24,969 bases of DNA from an uncultured Bacteroidota bacterium. GTDB taxonomy: Bacteria > Bacteroidota > Bacteroidia > Chitinophagales > Chitinophagaceae. The stretch spans positions 1-24,969 of the forward strand of contig CAIZMD010000351.1 in the NCBI GenBank assembly GCA_903933995.1. Reading direction: 5' to 3'. Every line of letters begins with the position of its first letter. Positions within the stretch are counted from its first letter, which is position 1. The position numbers and the translations under genes are program-made. The notes under the pieces are model-generated. The model saw only the letters and a list, made by a program, of their open reading frames with translations, had not been told where the DNA came from and ran no database searches. Of this stretch, positions 1 to 8,767 are shown piece by piece.

Positions 1-1
1 C

Positions 2-1309
2 AGAGTTTTAAAACCTTGGACAAGGGATCCTGCTTTTTATAAAACCATCTGGACTGAACGCAGTGATGTTCCTGCCCATGAAGGGCCAACCAATCATGCT
101 GTCATAGACATTTGGAAATACAGTTTTCCACTTTCTCTTTCTGATAAAAATAAATTAATTGAACAGCTAAGTGTCATTGAACCGCTTAATGAACAAGCCA
201 TGTTGAACCTAACGGGTAATGCAAAGGAACTTTGGGTTGCTGGAATAAGAGATATTAAATCACAGATTGATGATTTAAATGAATTATTTGATAAATCTGG
301 CGTGAAAGACGATCAAAAATTGTCTGCAGAAATACTAAAATCAATTGCATCAACAAAGAAACTAGTACTATGGCTTGAAGCAGGTTCTTCCAAGAAAACA
401 GGACCTTCTGGGGTGGGCAAGGAAAATTATAATTGGTATTCAAAAAATGTTCATCTTGTTCCATTAACATGGGATGATCAGGTGATTTTATTAAAAAGAG
501 AACTCTCAAGAGCTTGGGCTTCTCTTAAACTTGAGGAACACCGAAATAGAAATTTACCATTGCTTTCTGAGGCAAATACTGCTTTGGAATATGATTCATT
601 GAATGAAAGGTCGGTTAAGAGCATTATTCAATTCCTTGATCAGCAAGAATTGCTAACAATGAAAAACTATTATGAACCCGCCTTGAGGGCGCACAAAGGA
701 GGGTTTGTTCCAAAAGAGAAACGTAATTTTTTCTTGATCACCATGCATTATGATCCACGCCCTTTGTTTTCTCACTTTTATCATTGGTTTGAATTAGCGC
801 AAATGGATCTAGAACCACATGTTTCTGAAATTCGTCGTGCACCATTGTTGTATAATATTTTTGATTCACGCAATGAAGGCATGGCAACAGCGGTAGAAGA
901 AATTTTCATGAATGCCGGATTATATGATTCTAATCCAAGGGTAAGAGAGATTGTTTATATTTTGATTGCCCAACGTGCTGCACGAGGGTTGGGTTCGCTT
1001 TATGCCCATGCAAATGAAATGACCATGGAGGATGCCGGAAAAGTACATGCTGAATATACGCCACGAGGCTGGATGAAAACCGAGAAAGAGTTATTGAAAT
1101 TTGAACAGCATCTTTATTTAAGACAGCCTGGATATGGCACAAGTTATATTACAGGAAAATTCCTCATTGATGAAGCCATGGCTGAATATGCCAGAAAGAT
1201 GGAATTAACCGGTCAAACCTTTTCAATCAAGAATTTTTTGGACAGGATGAACCAAATTGGTTCTGTACCAACATCATTGGCTGCTTGGGAATTAAATAAC
1301 GCCTATTAG
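2..1309 (+). CDS. DUF885-family protein, 3' part (5' end outside window)
   Basis: The reading frame is open from the window edge (base 2) through the first internal ATG at 200, and the residues before that ATG look like family sequence, so the gene begins upstream. About 435 residues are visible. DUF885 landmarks are the block GKENYNWYSKNVH, the stretch LSRAWASLKLEEHRNRNLP, the glutamate-bearing NEGMATAVEE and the C-terminal LRQPGYGTSYITGK. Most DUF885 proteins are exported and have a metallopeptidase-like fold with an HExxPGHH-type metal site. Here the corresponding place, shortly before NEGMATAVEE, reads HYDPRPLFSHFYHWFELAQM, with no HE pair and no PGHH, so this may be a divergent or non-catalytic branch. 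The secreted propeller gene follows on the same strand after 115 bp. Family assignment is fairly sure; activity and substrate are unknown. Confidence 0.75.
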   Translation, partial: RVLKPWTRDPAFYKTIWTERSDVPAHEGPTNHAVIDIWKYSFPLSLSDKNKLIEQLSVIEPLNEQAMLNLTGNAKELWVAGIRDIKSQIDDLNELFDKSGVKDDQKLSAEILKSIASTKKLVLWLEAGSSKKTGPSGVGKENYNWYSKNVHLVPLTWDDQVILLKRELSRAWASLKLEEHRNRNLPLLSEANTALEYDSLNERSVKSIIQFLDQQELLTMKNYYEPALRAHKGGFVPKEKRNFFLITMHYDPRPLFSHFYHWFELAQMDLEPHVSEIRRAPLLYNIFDSRNEGMATAVEEIFMNAGLYDSNPRVREIVYILIAQRAARGLGSLYAHANEMTMEDAGKVHAEYTPRGWMKTEKELLKFEQHLYLRQPGYGTSYITGKFLIDEAMAEYARKMELTGQTFSIKNFLDRMNQIGSVPTSLAAWELNNAY

Positions 1310-1323
1310 TCAATGGTAATAGG
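1302..1323 (+). repeat. 7-bp inverted repeat across a stop codon
   Basis: CCTATTA (1302-1308) and TAATAGG (1317-1323) are perfect complements separated by 8 bases, and they overlap the stop codon of the DUF885 gene. No T-run follows, so this is at best a weak transcript end or 3' stabiliser. Confidence 0.3.
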
Positions 1324-1424
1324 TTAGACTACAATGAGAATTTCAATCCTGCATATATTTATAGATAAAGTCAAACTAATTTAAAATTGCAACTGATTTT
1401 ATTATCAACTAATAATGCTAAAAA

Positions 1425-4040
1425 ATGAAAAAAGTTTTTGTCATATACTGCGTATTCATTTTTATTTCAGCTGTAAGTATTAATGCCCAACAAGTACATT
1501 CTCCTTTAGAAAACTCTTTTCAAACATATAAAAAAATGAAAAGGGAGACTTCGTTTAAACTTGACTGGGTTTCCATTGGACCTGTTGTAAATTCTGCAAG
1601 GGCTGATGTGGTGCAGGTAGATGCGGCACATCCAGGTACCATGTATGTTGGTTTTGGATCAGGTGGATTATGGAAGACAGTAAACAATGGTGTAAGTTGG
1701 GATTGTGTTTTTCAAGATCAGGCTTCATTGGGTATTGGCGATATGGAACTAGCACCATCAGATCCTAATATTATATATCTCGGTACAGGTGAAAATTTAA
1801 AAAAGCCCAGAAACTTTACTTTGCCAGGAACAGGAATGTACCGGTCTAATGACGCCGGCAAAACATGGCAGCATATAGGGCTTGAAGATTCATGGTCAAT
1901 TGCAGAAATTGCGATTCATCCTACTAACCCCGATATAGTAATGGTAGCAGTGCTGGGTCATTTGTGGTCAACAAATAAAAATCGTGGGCTTTATCAAACA
2001 ACGAATGGTGGTAAAACATGGCAACAAGTATTGTATATAAATGATTCAACAGGGGCAAATGATATTGTGATTGCAGCGTCTAATCCCAAAATAATGTATG
2101 CTTCTTTGTGGGAAGTGTATCCAGGTATTAGTGGTAAAAACAGTGTTGTGTATAGAAGTACAGATGGAGGAAAAAAATGGATAGCCTGTAAAAACGGATT
2201 ACCATCTGGCCCAAAAACAGGACGTATTGGTTTGACCGTTTCCTATACCAATCCTTTAAAAGCATATGCACTAGTTGACAACCTTAATAATTCTCCTGGC
2301 ACATCAGGTGAACTTTATAAAACTACAGATGGAGGTATCAGCTGGAAAAAAACGCATAAAGATTCTTTGAAGTTTTTTTCAGTTATTGGTTGGTACTTTA
2401 CTGATGTATATGTAAACCCCAAAGATGATGATGAAATATATTGCCTTGGCGTACGCCTGACCCATAGCAAGGATGGAGGAAAAACATTTTCTACTATCGG
2501 AGGAAAGGTTAATCGTGTAAATAATGGGTTGGCAAAAGGATTTCACCTGGATCAATGTGAATTATGGATTAATCCCAATAATCCAAATCATATAGCTGCT
2601 GGGAATGATGGAGGATTATATGTTAGCTACGACAAAGGAGAATCCTGGCTTCATTATAATAATATTCCCGTTGGTGAATTTTATGACATTACCATTGATC
2701 AGAAAAACTATATGATTTATGGCGGTACTCAAGACAATGCAACAGTCTATGGACCTCCTAAAGAATTTAATCCAACAATTCCTGACCCTTGGAAATATAT
2801 ATGGATTGATCCCTGGGATGGAGGAGATGGTTGTGTAACACAGGTGGACCCGGAGGATGACAATACCGTTTACTATAGTTCGCAACATGGCGGAATTGTA
2901 CGTCTTGATAAAAGAACTGATACTACAAAAGGAATCAGACCTAAACTTCCGGCAGTAATAAAAGATGAGTTGTTGTTTAATTATATGACCCCATATATGA
3001 TCTCACCACATCAAAAGGAAACATTGTATCATGGTGGCAATTATATTTTCAAAAGCACCAATAGGGGAGATGCCTGGAAAGTAATCAGCCCAAACCTTAC
3101 TGTTACGTCTACTAATGAGAAGAAATCATTTTCCACTGGAGCATTGGCAGAATCTCATTTGCAAAAAGGTTTACTCTATGCAGGTACGGATAAAGGTGCT
3201 TTCTGGGTTACTCAAAATGATGGAACAAGCTGGGAAGAAAATGATAATGGCCTTGCCAATAATTATATTCGGAGTATATGTCCTTCTCGCTTTAAAAAAG
3301 AACGAGTGTATGTTGCTATGACCGGTATTAATTATGATGATTTGAAAAGTTATCTGTACGTTTCGGAAGACTATGGTAAAAATTGGAACAGTATTGCCGC
3401 AGGACTGCCAGATGAGCCAGTAAACATTATTCTAGAAGATCCTACTAATGAGAATATTTTATATACAGGCACTATTCGTGGAGTTTTTATTTCAATTGAT
3501 AGGGGAAGAAATTGGTCTTATTTAGGTGATAATATGCCAGGTGCTGCTATTGCTGATTTGGAGATTCATGAGTCAAGCGGTGATTTATTTGCGGGTACTC
3601 ATGGTAGAGGTATTTATAAAATAAGTCTTAACCCTGTTCATGATTTTGTAAGGCAACAATTTTCAGCTGAAAAAGATCAGCTTTTTGTAAAGAAAGAAAA
3701 TCAGTTGCCTTGGTTTCAGTCTGCATCTAATTATCCTGACTTTAGAACTTTTGAGAAAAAGGAGATTGTATTTTGGTTAAAGGAAATGAAACCTGTAACA
3801 CTATCCATTGTTGATAAGGGCAATAAAAAAATATGGTCAATCAATTTGCAAGGTCAAAAGGGTTTTAATCAATACCGGTGGGATATGATTACTAACAGAC
3901 AAACAAGCGATTTGCCTTATTTTACGCAGTATGAAAAATACCTGAAAGCCGGAACATATCAATTGACTTTATCAGATGGTAAATCGGAATTGTCGCAACC
4001 ATTTATTGCAATAAAAAATGAAATACCTTATAAAAAATAA
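1425..4040 (+). CDS. Secreted sortilin/VPS10-like beta-propeller protein
   Basis: This is an 871-residue exported protein with signal peptide MKKVFVIYCVFIFISAVSINA and probable cleavage before Gln22. The body is built from Asp-box (BNR-type) turns of the pattern SxDxGxxW. Clear copies include SNDAGKTW, TTNGGKTW, STDGGKKW, TTDGGISW, SKDGGKTF, SYDKGESW, STNRGDAW, TQNDGTSW, SEDYGKNW and SIDRGRNW, with a weaker first copy at NNGVSW. This is the layout of tandem seven-bladed propellers seen in the sortilin/VPS10 and GH74-like group. The last ~120 residues lack the repeat and form a separate beta-rich C-terminal domain (RWDM, then KAGTYQLTLSDG). It is somewhat shorter than the ~1000-residue relatives common in Bacteroidota but looks complete. 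The substrate cannot be read from sequence: both polysaccharide cleavage and protein binding are possible. Its stop lies 12 bp from that of the convergent gene. Confidence 0.8.
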   Translation: MKKVFVIYCVFIFISAVSINAQQVHSPLENSFQTYKKMKRETSFKLDWVSIGPVVNSARADVVQVDAAHPGTMYVGFGSGGLWKTVNNGVSWDCVFQDQASLGIGDMELAPSDPNIIYLGTGENLKKPRNFTLPGTGMYRSNDAGKTWQHIGLEDSWSIAEIAIHPTNPDIVMVAVLGHLWSTNKNRGLYQTTNGGKTWQQVLYINDSTGANDIVIAASNPKIMYASLWEVYPGISGKNSVVYRSTDGGKKWIACKNGLPSGPKTGRIGLTVSYTNPLKAYALVDNLNNSPGTSGELYKTTDGGISWKKTHKDSLKFFSVIGWYFTDVYVNPKDDDEIYCLGVRLTHSKDGGKTFSTIGGKVNRVNNGLAKGFHLDQCELWINPNNPNHIAAGNDGGLYVSYDKGESWLHYNNIPVGEFYDITIDQKNYMIYGGTQDNATVYGPPKEFNPTIPDPWKYIWIDPWDGGDGCVTQVDPEDDNTVYYSSQHGGIVRLDKRTDTTKGIRPKLPAVIKDELLFNYMTPYMISPHQKETLYHGGNYIFKSTNRGDAWKVISPNLTVTSTNEKKSFSTGALAESHLQKGLLYAGTDKGAFWVTQNDGTSWEENDNGLANNYIRSICPSRFKKERVYVAMTGINYDDLKSYLYVSEDYGKNWNSIAAGLPDEPVNIILEDPTNENILYTGTIRGVFISIDRGRNWSYLGDNMPGAAIADLEIHESSGDLFAGTHGRGIYKISLNPVHDFVRQQFSAEKDQLFVKKENQLPWFQSASNYPDFRTFEKKEIVFWLKEMKPVTLSIVDKGNKKIWSINLQGQKGFNQYRWDMITNRQTSDLPYFTQYEKYLKAGTYQLTLSDGKSELSQPFIAIKNEIPYKK

Positions 4041-4047
4041 TGGTATT
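4022..4047. terminator. Possible weak bidirectional terminator between convergent genes
   Basis: AATACC (4022-4027) and GGTATT (4042-4047) can pair around a 14-nt loop. On the plus strand the hairpin is followed by GATTTTTATTTTT, a U-rich tail. The 6-bp stem and long loop make it weak. Its support is mainly positional: it lies between two convergent stop codons. Confidence 0.3.
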
Positions 4048-4052
4048 GATTT

Positions 4053-5354
4053 TTATTTTTCAAATTCAATAAAATGTTCTGAAGCATATTCATCATCACC
4101 AGGCTTGATGCGTTTTACAAAAAATCGCGCACGCTTTCCTAGTAAAACTGAAGTGTATTTTTCTTTGATGTCATTGGGGTTGTTTAAAGGTTGTAAAGAA
4201 GGGTACCAGAGAATATACCCTGGTTTCTGAAAAACCAATGCTGGTTTTGACCAATCTTGACTATTGTTGCCAGCACCTAAGTCTTTATTTTTATTAAAGG
4301 AAATAAATATTTTGTCTCCCTGCCATGATTTTCCTTCTACTTTACCCATCATCATTACCCAACAATTCAAATAAGTGTTCCAACTTACAGATGGACCCCA
4401 ATGAAAGCCACCTGTTGGAGAAGAAGCGGCTCCGCCCCCTTCTGCTATAGGAATTTGTAGAGAACGAACAGGTGCTCCATAGCTATCATATGGAATAGAA
4501 AACGATTTGCCATCCCATCTTTTTGCCTTTCCTAAGGGGTTGTCTAAGTCTTTTAAGGCAATACGAGCAATGCTAATACATTGTCCGCTCCATTCTGTTT
4601 TAGCGTCATATGTTTTTTCATGATAAATTCCGGGATATCCATACTCGCCATAAAATAAATACAAATAGTCTCCACTAGCAACTGCCGATGGATCACCAAC
4701 ACCACCTGCGAAAGTATTAGAAGTATTGACTGGTTTAAGAATCATTCTTGGGTCGTAGTCTTCTATAAAGATTCCTTTGTTTTCCCAACTTTTACCTCCA
4801 TCAATTGACTTCATAATGCCAATACGACAAACTGCTGCAGGGCTTTCTGGACCTGTTAAACCCTGGGGCCAAAGATTGTTTCTGTATCCTTCTTTAGTAA
4901 TTGAATCGTAGGGTAATGTACTCGGATAGTTTTCGTTATGATAAATACCATATAGCGTTTTACCTGAAGGGTCTTTTTTGTCTTGATAAACAGTTTCAAA
5001 CCAAACGGCACCATGTAATCCTTTTTGGCCTACAGGAACGTTGAAGGGCATTTTTGGATTAAAAAATTGATCAGATGGATTTTTAAAAACGGCTTCTGCA
5101 TTTTTGCCATCAGAATATTTTAAATCTTTAGCATATCCCCATAATGGATCTTCCCCATACTTACCAGGAAAAATCCTAAAAGTGTCTTCTATCCATACCT
5201 CTGCCATATTGCAATCCACAAAAGAATTGAAAGTAATTTTTGGAGCAGGAATTAATTTAAACTTTGGAGTTGGTTTATTTTCTACTGGATTGGGTAGCTC
5301 AATAATTAATCCTAGTAAAATGGGTATCCATGAAAAAATGAATAATAATTGCAT
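4053..5354 (-). CDS. Putative secreted beta-propeller glycosidase-like protein
   Basis: This is a 433-residue protein with a hydrophobic N-terminus (MQLLFIFSWIPILLGLIIEL) that could be a signal peptide or anchor. Several features resemble five-bladed propeller glycoside hydrolases and DUF4185-like proteins: an early CNMAEVWIEDTFRIFPGKYGEDPLWG block, one Asp-box (SIDGGKSW), GGVGDPSAV followed by YLYLFYGEYG, FHWGPSVSWN, and a late GYILWYPSLQPL strand pair. No catalytic residue can be assigned with confidence. An in-frame stop lies 15 bp above the chosen ATG, which fixes the start closely. It is transcribed away from the SusC/SusD operon across a shared 353-bp intergenic region and may supply that operon with substrate, which is inference. 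Function beyond a secreted propeller is unproven. Confidence 0.6.
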   Translation of the reverse strand: MQLLFIFSWIPILLGLIIELPNPVENKPTPKFKLIPAPKITFNSFVDCNMAEVWIEDTFRIFPGKYGEDPLWGYAKDLKYSDGKNAEAVFKNPSDQFFNPKMPFNVPVGQKGLHGAVWFETVYQDKKDPSGKTLYGIYHNENYPSTLPYDSITKEGYRNNLWPQGLTGPESPAAVCRIGIMKSIDGGKSWENKGIFIEDYDPRMILKPVNTSNTFAGGVGDPSAVASGDYLYLFYGEYGYPGIYHEKTYDAKTEWSGQCISIARIALKDLDNPLGKAKRWDGKSFSIPYDSYGAPVRSLQIPIAEGGGAASSPTGGFHWGPSVSWNTYLNCWVMMMGKVEGKSWQGDKIFISFNKNKDLGAGNNSQDWSKPALVFQKPGYILWYPSLQPLNNPNDIKEKYTSVLLGKRARFFVKRIKPGDDEYASEHFIEFEK

Positions 5355-5390
5355 TTGTATTGATATTTATGATGGGCTATCTAGGCAACT

Positions 5391-5420
5391 TAAATTTAAG
5401 GATATTCAAAAGGCCTACAA
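5391..5420 (-). promoter_or_regulatory. Candidate -33/-7 promoter for the propeller gene
   Basis: On the minus strand, TTG (5420-5418) is followed after 19 bp by TAAATTTA (5398-5391). This matches the Bacteroidota pattern TTG...TAnnTTTG except for the final base. The predicted start of transcription lies about 30 bp before the ATG at 5354. It is a motif match only. Confidence 0.35.
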
Positions 5421-5557
5421 GAAATTTTCTGATAGAGTGGGAAATCCCCCAGATGTTTACCCCTAATACTATTCATGCATACATTCTTCCATTCAAAGGA
5501 TTACACGTACTTAATTTAATCATTATTTATTAATATTTGCAAATCAATTGATTGCAG

Positions 5558-5586
5558 TTTCCGAAACAATAAATGCATTTCGGAAA
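5558..5586. promoter_or_regulatory. Inverted repeat TTTCCGAAA-N11-TTTCGGAAA, candidate operator
   Basis: Perfect 9-bp arms at 5558-5566 and 5578-5586 are spaced by 11 bases, so arm centres are about two helical turns apart, as expected for a dimeric DNA-binding protein. Each arm is itself almost palindromic. Flanking AATTGATT-like sequence occurs on both sides. The site lies about 120 bp before the susC start. No regulator gene is adjacent, so any cognate protein is encoded elsewhere. The repeat is certain; the operator role is inferred. Confidence 0.5.
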
Positions 5587-5707
5587 TCAATTAATTTATT
5601 TAAAAATGCTTTAGAAACAACAAAAACACATGTTCAATGGTTAGTGCTTTAATTTGAACAAATTAATAGTTTAACAAGACTATTTTTTCAAGATACAACC
5701 AAGCTAT

Positions 5708-8700
5708 ATGAGAAAAAAAATCCATGTGATTGTTGCAATTATTGGAGTGGTACTTCAATTGCTATCCAATCAAATCAAGGCACAAAGTTCCAATACCAAT
5801 GCCGAAGGTGAGCTAATAACGGTAACAGGAAAAGTTGTTGCTATTAAAGACAATCAACCACTGTCTAATGTTTCGGTTAAAGTGCTTAAGGCAAAAACTG
5901 GAACCATTACTGGAGACGATGGTGTATTTACCATTAAGGTTAAAAAAGGAGTTACCCTCCAATTTTCAAGGGTAGATTTACTTTCACAAAACGTTTCTGT
6001 TTTTGACCCTAAAATGACCATTGTAAAACTGCAGGAATCTGAAAACAATCTTTCAGATGTATTAGTATTGGCATATACCAATCAAAAACGAAGTTCTTTC
6101 ACAGGGGCAGTTACTACCATTAAAAATACAGTCATAGAAAGCTCACCTAATACATCTGTTCAAGAGAGTATTCAAGGAAATGTTGCGGGGGTGCAATCTA
6201 CAAATGCAAGTGGCCAACCTGGAGGCGTTCCAAATATCAGGGTTCGTGGAATTGGCTCTATTAATGCTAGCTCTGCCCCGCTATATGTAATTGATGGAAT
6301 TCCAGTAGTTAGTGGTGATGTATCTGGGATGAATAGTAATACCATCGCTGGATTAAATGCCAACGATGTGGAAACCATGTCTATTTTAAAAGACGCTGCT
6401 GCTACTTCATTGTATGGTTCTAGAGCCGCAAACGGAGTTGTCTTGATTACTACAAAAAAGGGTAAATCAGGAAAATCTAAATTCAACTTGACTGTTCAGA
6501 ACGGTATTAATAACAACACCATCAGAGACGAGCAAAAAACACTTACTACTGATCAATACCTACAATATTATAAGGAAGGTTGGGTGAATGCAGGAAATAA
6601 AGCTAGCTCTTATGATTCTTTATTAACAGCAAATGGAATTAGTACTACAACAAATACCGATTGGTTTGATGCGGTTTTAAGACAAGGTCAATATTCGCAA
6701 TACAATTTAAATGCGAGTGGCGGTAATGATAAGTCTACCTATTTTGCTTCAGGTAGCTATTACCAATCAAACGCGCCTACAAAAGGCCTTGACTACAATA
6801 AGGCAACTTATAGAATTAACATTTCTTCGGAACTATCCAAAAAACTTTCTTTCAAGGGTGGTTTTAGTGGAAGCTATCAACAAACAAGTAATTTTCTAGG
6901 CGGAGCATTTTTTGCCAATCCAATTAGGGCCATGTACCGTTTAGCTCCATGGTTGCCAATCTATAAAAGCGATGGAACAACATACGAGCTAGGTTATAAC
7001 AATGGGTACAATCCAGTTGCAGTTATTGAAACAACAAAGCGAAAAGCTAAAACATATAATATTTCAGGAAACGCTTCTTTGAATTACAAGATTGTAAAAG
7101 GACTAACATTTGAAGGTTCTTATGCCATAGATTTTAACCATGCATTAACTAGCACCCAGTATGATCCTAATGTGGGTAATGCAGTGATAGCAGTTGGTGG
7201 AACCATTGAAAACTATACACAAGACATTACAAATTGGGTTACAACCAATATTTTACGTTACAAACTAGATATTACGCCCGATCATAAATTGGAGGCGTTT
7301 GCGGGTTATGAAGCACAAAGCAGATCAGATGCAGACATTAGTATTTCTGTTAATGGAATTGCCCCTGGTACGGTTACTGCAGCTGGAGGATCTAGTCCTA
7401 CTTTAACAACTGGATCTGGAACAGCCAATAGATTGGTAAGTAAATTTTTAAATAGCAATTATTCTTATAAAGATCTTTACTTCATATCTGGATCTATAAG
7501 AGAAGATGCGTCTTCAAGATTTGCCAAAAATTTCAGAAAAGCTACTTTTTGGTCAATAGGTGCTGGTTGGAATATTTCTAATGAAAAGTTTTTTAATATA
7601 GAATGGTTAAGAGAACTAAAATTAAGAGGTAGCTATGGTTACACAGGTAATCAAGGTATTGATAATTTTGAATCTTTTGGCTTATATGGCGCGGGAAGCG
7701 ATTATAACTTACAATCTGGGTTAGCGCAAAATCAACTTGCAAACGACAACCTTACTTGGGAAAAAAATATTCCTTTAAATATTGGACTTGATTTTTCTAT
7801 GTTTAAAGGAAGATTATCCGGATCTTTTGAGTGGTATACTAGAACTACAAGTGACTTACTAATTAGTCAATCTATTCCAAGCGTTAATGGTGTAACAAGC
7901 ATTACTGTAAATAGTGGCGCTATGAAAAATACAGGAATAGAAATTAGTCTTTCATCTGTGAATATTGCACCAAAATCTCCAGGTGGGTTTAAATGGGTGA
8001 CTGATTTTAATATTACTACCAATAAAAATACCATCACAGAAATTGATCCAGCTTATGTTGGTAATGCAAACTACTCGAGAAGAGTTGGAAATGATTTTTA
8101 CACCCATTACCAAAGAGGATATGCCGGAGTAAATCCAGCAAATGGTGAAGCGCTTTGGTATAAAAGTGATGGAAAAGATTCAACAACAAATGTGTTTACT
8201 ACCGCACTTCCTCGTTTAGAATATGGAAGTGCCTTGCCAAAATTCTATGGTGGTTTAACAAACACTTTTTCTTATAAAAACTTTAAGTTTAGTTTTCAAT
8301 TGTATGCTTTTTGGGGTAACAGTATTTATGACGATTATGGTTATTTACAAAAAACAGATGCCAATCTTGGATTTTCGGATCAAAGCAATGGCCTAAGCAG
8401 ATATGAGTATGGTAGACGTTGGACTACTCCGGGTCAAATCACAGATGTACCTAAGCCGGTATTTTTGGGTACCCAATCTTCATCAGGAAGTTTTGAAAGT
8501 AGTAGATTTTTATACGATGGAAGTTATATCAGACTTAGAGACGTAACCCTATCTTATAATTTGCCTATACAGCTTTTAAATAAATTTAAATTAAGCAACG
8601 CAAGAATTTATTTGCGCGGACAAAATTTATTTACCTATGTGAAAGACAAGCGTTTTAATACAGACCCTGAGGTTAGTATAGATGGAACCATGGCTCAACG

Positions 8701-8749
8701 ACCTCCAGTATTTAACACCTTTTTATTTGGCTTAGACATCAATTTTTAA
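5708..8749 (+). CDS. SusC-family TonB-dependent outer-membrane transporter
   Basis: This is a 1013-residue outer-membrane receptor. Signal peptide residues 1-25 end IKA, with cleavage before Gln26. Residues ~38-109 are a carboxypeptidase-regulatory-like domain (TVTGKVV...NQPLSNVSVKV...TGDDGVFTI). Residues ~130-252 are the plug, with IRVRGIGSINASSAPLYVIDG and ILKDAAATSLYGSRAANGVVLITT, the hallmark blocks of SusC. The rest is the beta-barrel, ending in FNTFLFGLDINF with the terminal aromatic typical of barrel assembly. The usual VVVGYG segment before the plug is replaced by VLVLAYTNQKRSSFTG. The protein imports oligomers across the outer membrane, powered by TonB-ExbBD, with its SusD partner 18 bp downstream. 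The substrate is unknown; the downstream SGNH hydrolase and carboxylate symporter hint at something other than plain starch-like sugar. Confidence 0.95.
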   Translation: MRKKIHVIVAIIGVVLQLLSNQIKAQSSNTNAEGELITVTGKVVAIKDNQPLSNVSVKVLKAKTGTITGDDGVFTIKVKKGVTLQFSRVDLLSQNVSVFDPKMTIVKLQESENNLSDVLVLAYTNQKRSSFTGAVTTIKNTVIESSPNTSVQESIQGNVAGVQSTNASGQPGGVPNIRVRGIGSINASSAPLYVIDGIPVVSGDVSGMNSNTIAGLNANDVETMSILKDAAATSLYGSRAANGVVLITTKKGKSGKSKFNLTVQNGINNNTIRDEQKTLTTDQYLQYYKEGWVNAGNKASSYDSLLTANGISTTTNTDWFDAVLRQGQYSQYNLNASGGNDKSTYFASGSYYQSNAPTKGLDYNKATYRINISSELSKKLSFKGGFSGSYQQTSNFLGGAFFANPIRAMYRLAPWLPIYKSDGTTYELGYNNGYNPVAVIETTKRKAKTYNISGNASLNYKIVKGLTFEGSYAIDFNHALTSTQYDPNVGNAVIAVGGTIENYTQDITNWVTTNILRYKLDITPDHKLEAFAGYEAQSRSDADISISVNGIAPGTVTAAGGSSPTLTTGSGTANRLVSKFLNSNYSYKDLYFISGSIREDASSRFAKNFRKATFWSIGAGWNISNEKFFNIEWLRELKLRGSYGYTGNQGIDNFESFGLYGAGSDYNLQSGLAQNQLANDNLTWEKNIPLNIGLDFSMFKGRLSGSFEWYTRTTSDLLISQSIPSVNGVTSITVNSGAMKNTGIEISLSSVNIAPKSPGGFKWVTDFNITTNKNTITEIDPAYVGNANYSRRVGNDFYTHYQRGYAGVNPANGEALWYKSDGKDSTTNVFTTALPRLEYGSALPKFYGGLTNTFSYKNFKFSFQLYAFWGNSIYDDYGYLQKTDANLGFSDQSNGLSRYEYGRRWTTPGQITDVPKPVFLGTQSSSGSFESSRFLYDGSYIRLRDVTLSYNLPIQLLNKFKLSNARIYLRGQNLFTYVKDKRFNTDPEVSIDGTMAQRPPVFNTFLFGLDINF

Positions 8750-8767
8750 TTGCATAAAGTTTCATTT

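Larger units (their letters stand above)
5355..5707. other. 353-bp divergent intergenic region
   Basis: This region separates the minus-strand propeller gene from the plus-strand susC operon. It holds a candidate promoter for the minus gene near 5391-5420 and a 9-bp inverted repeat at 5558-5586. The 120 bp before susC is very AT-rich. A small frame beginning MFTPNTIHAYILPF at about 5453 has no recognisable features and is not called. No RNA gene or riboswitch was recognised. Confidence 0.6.

Noticed and set aside
5104..5466. 120-codon plus-strand frame opposite the propeller gene and into the intergenic region
   Set aside because: Most of it is antisense to a gene with clear family features, and the remainder has no recognisable protein pattern.
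5462..5485. CTAATACTATTCATGCATACATTC as a fourth copy of the GntR-type operator
   Set aside because: It shares only short pieces (TAATAC, CATACAT) with boxes 1-3 and has no matching palindrome; AT-rich DNA gives such pieces by chance.
5653..5688. TTTG...TATTTTTT as a promoter for the first susC
   Set aside because: The spacer is 24 bp, longer than usual, and the -7 box lacks the final G in a T-rich run.
8750..8767. TTG-initiated extension of the first SusD
   Set aside because: It abuts the susC stop and adds MHKVSF before a textbook lipoprotein signal; the ATG at 8768 is better.
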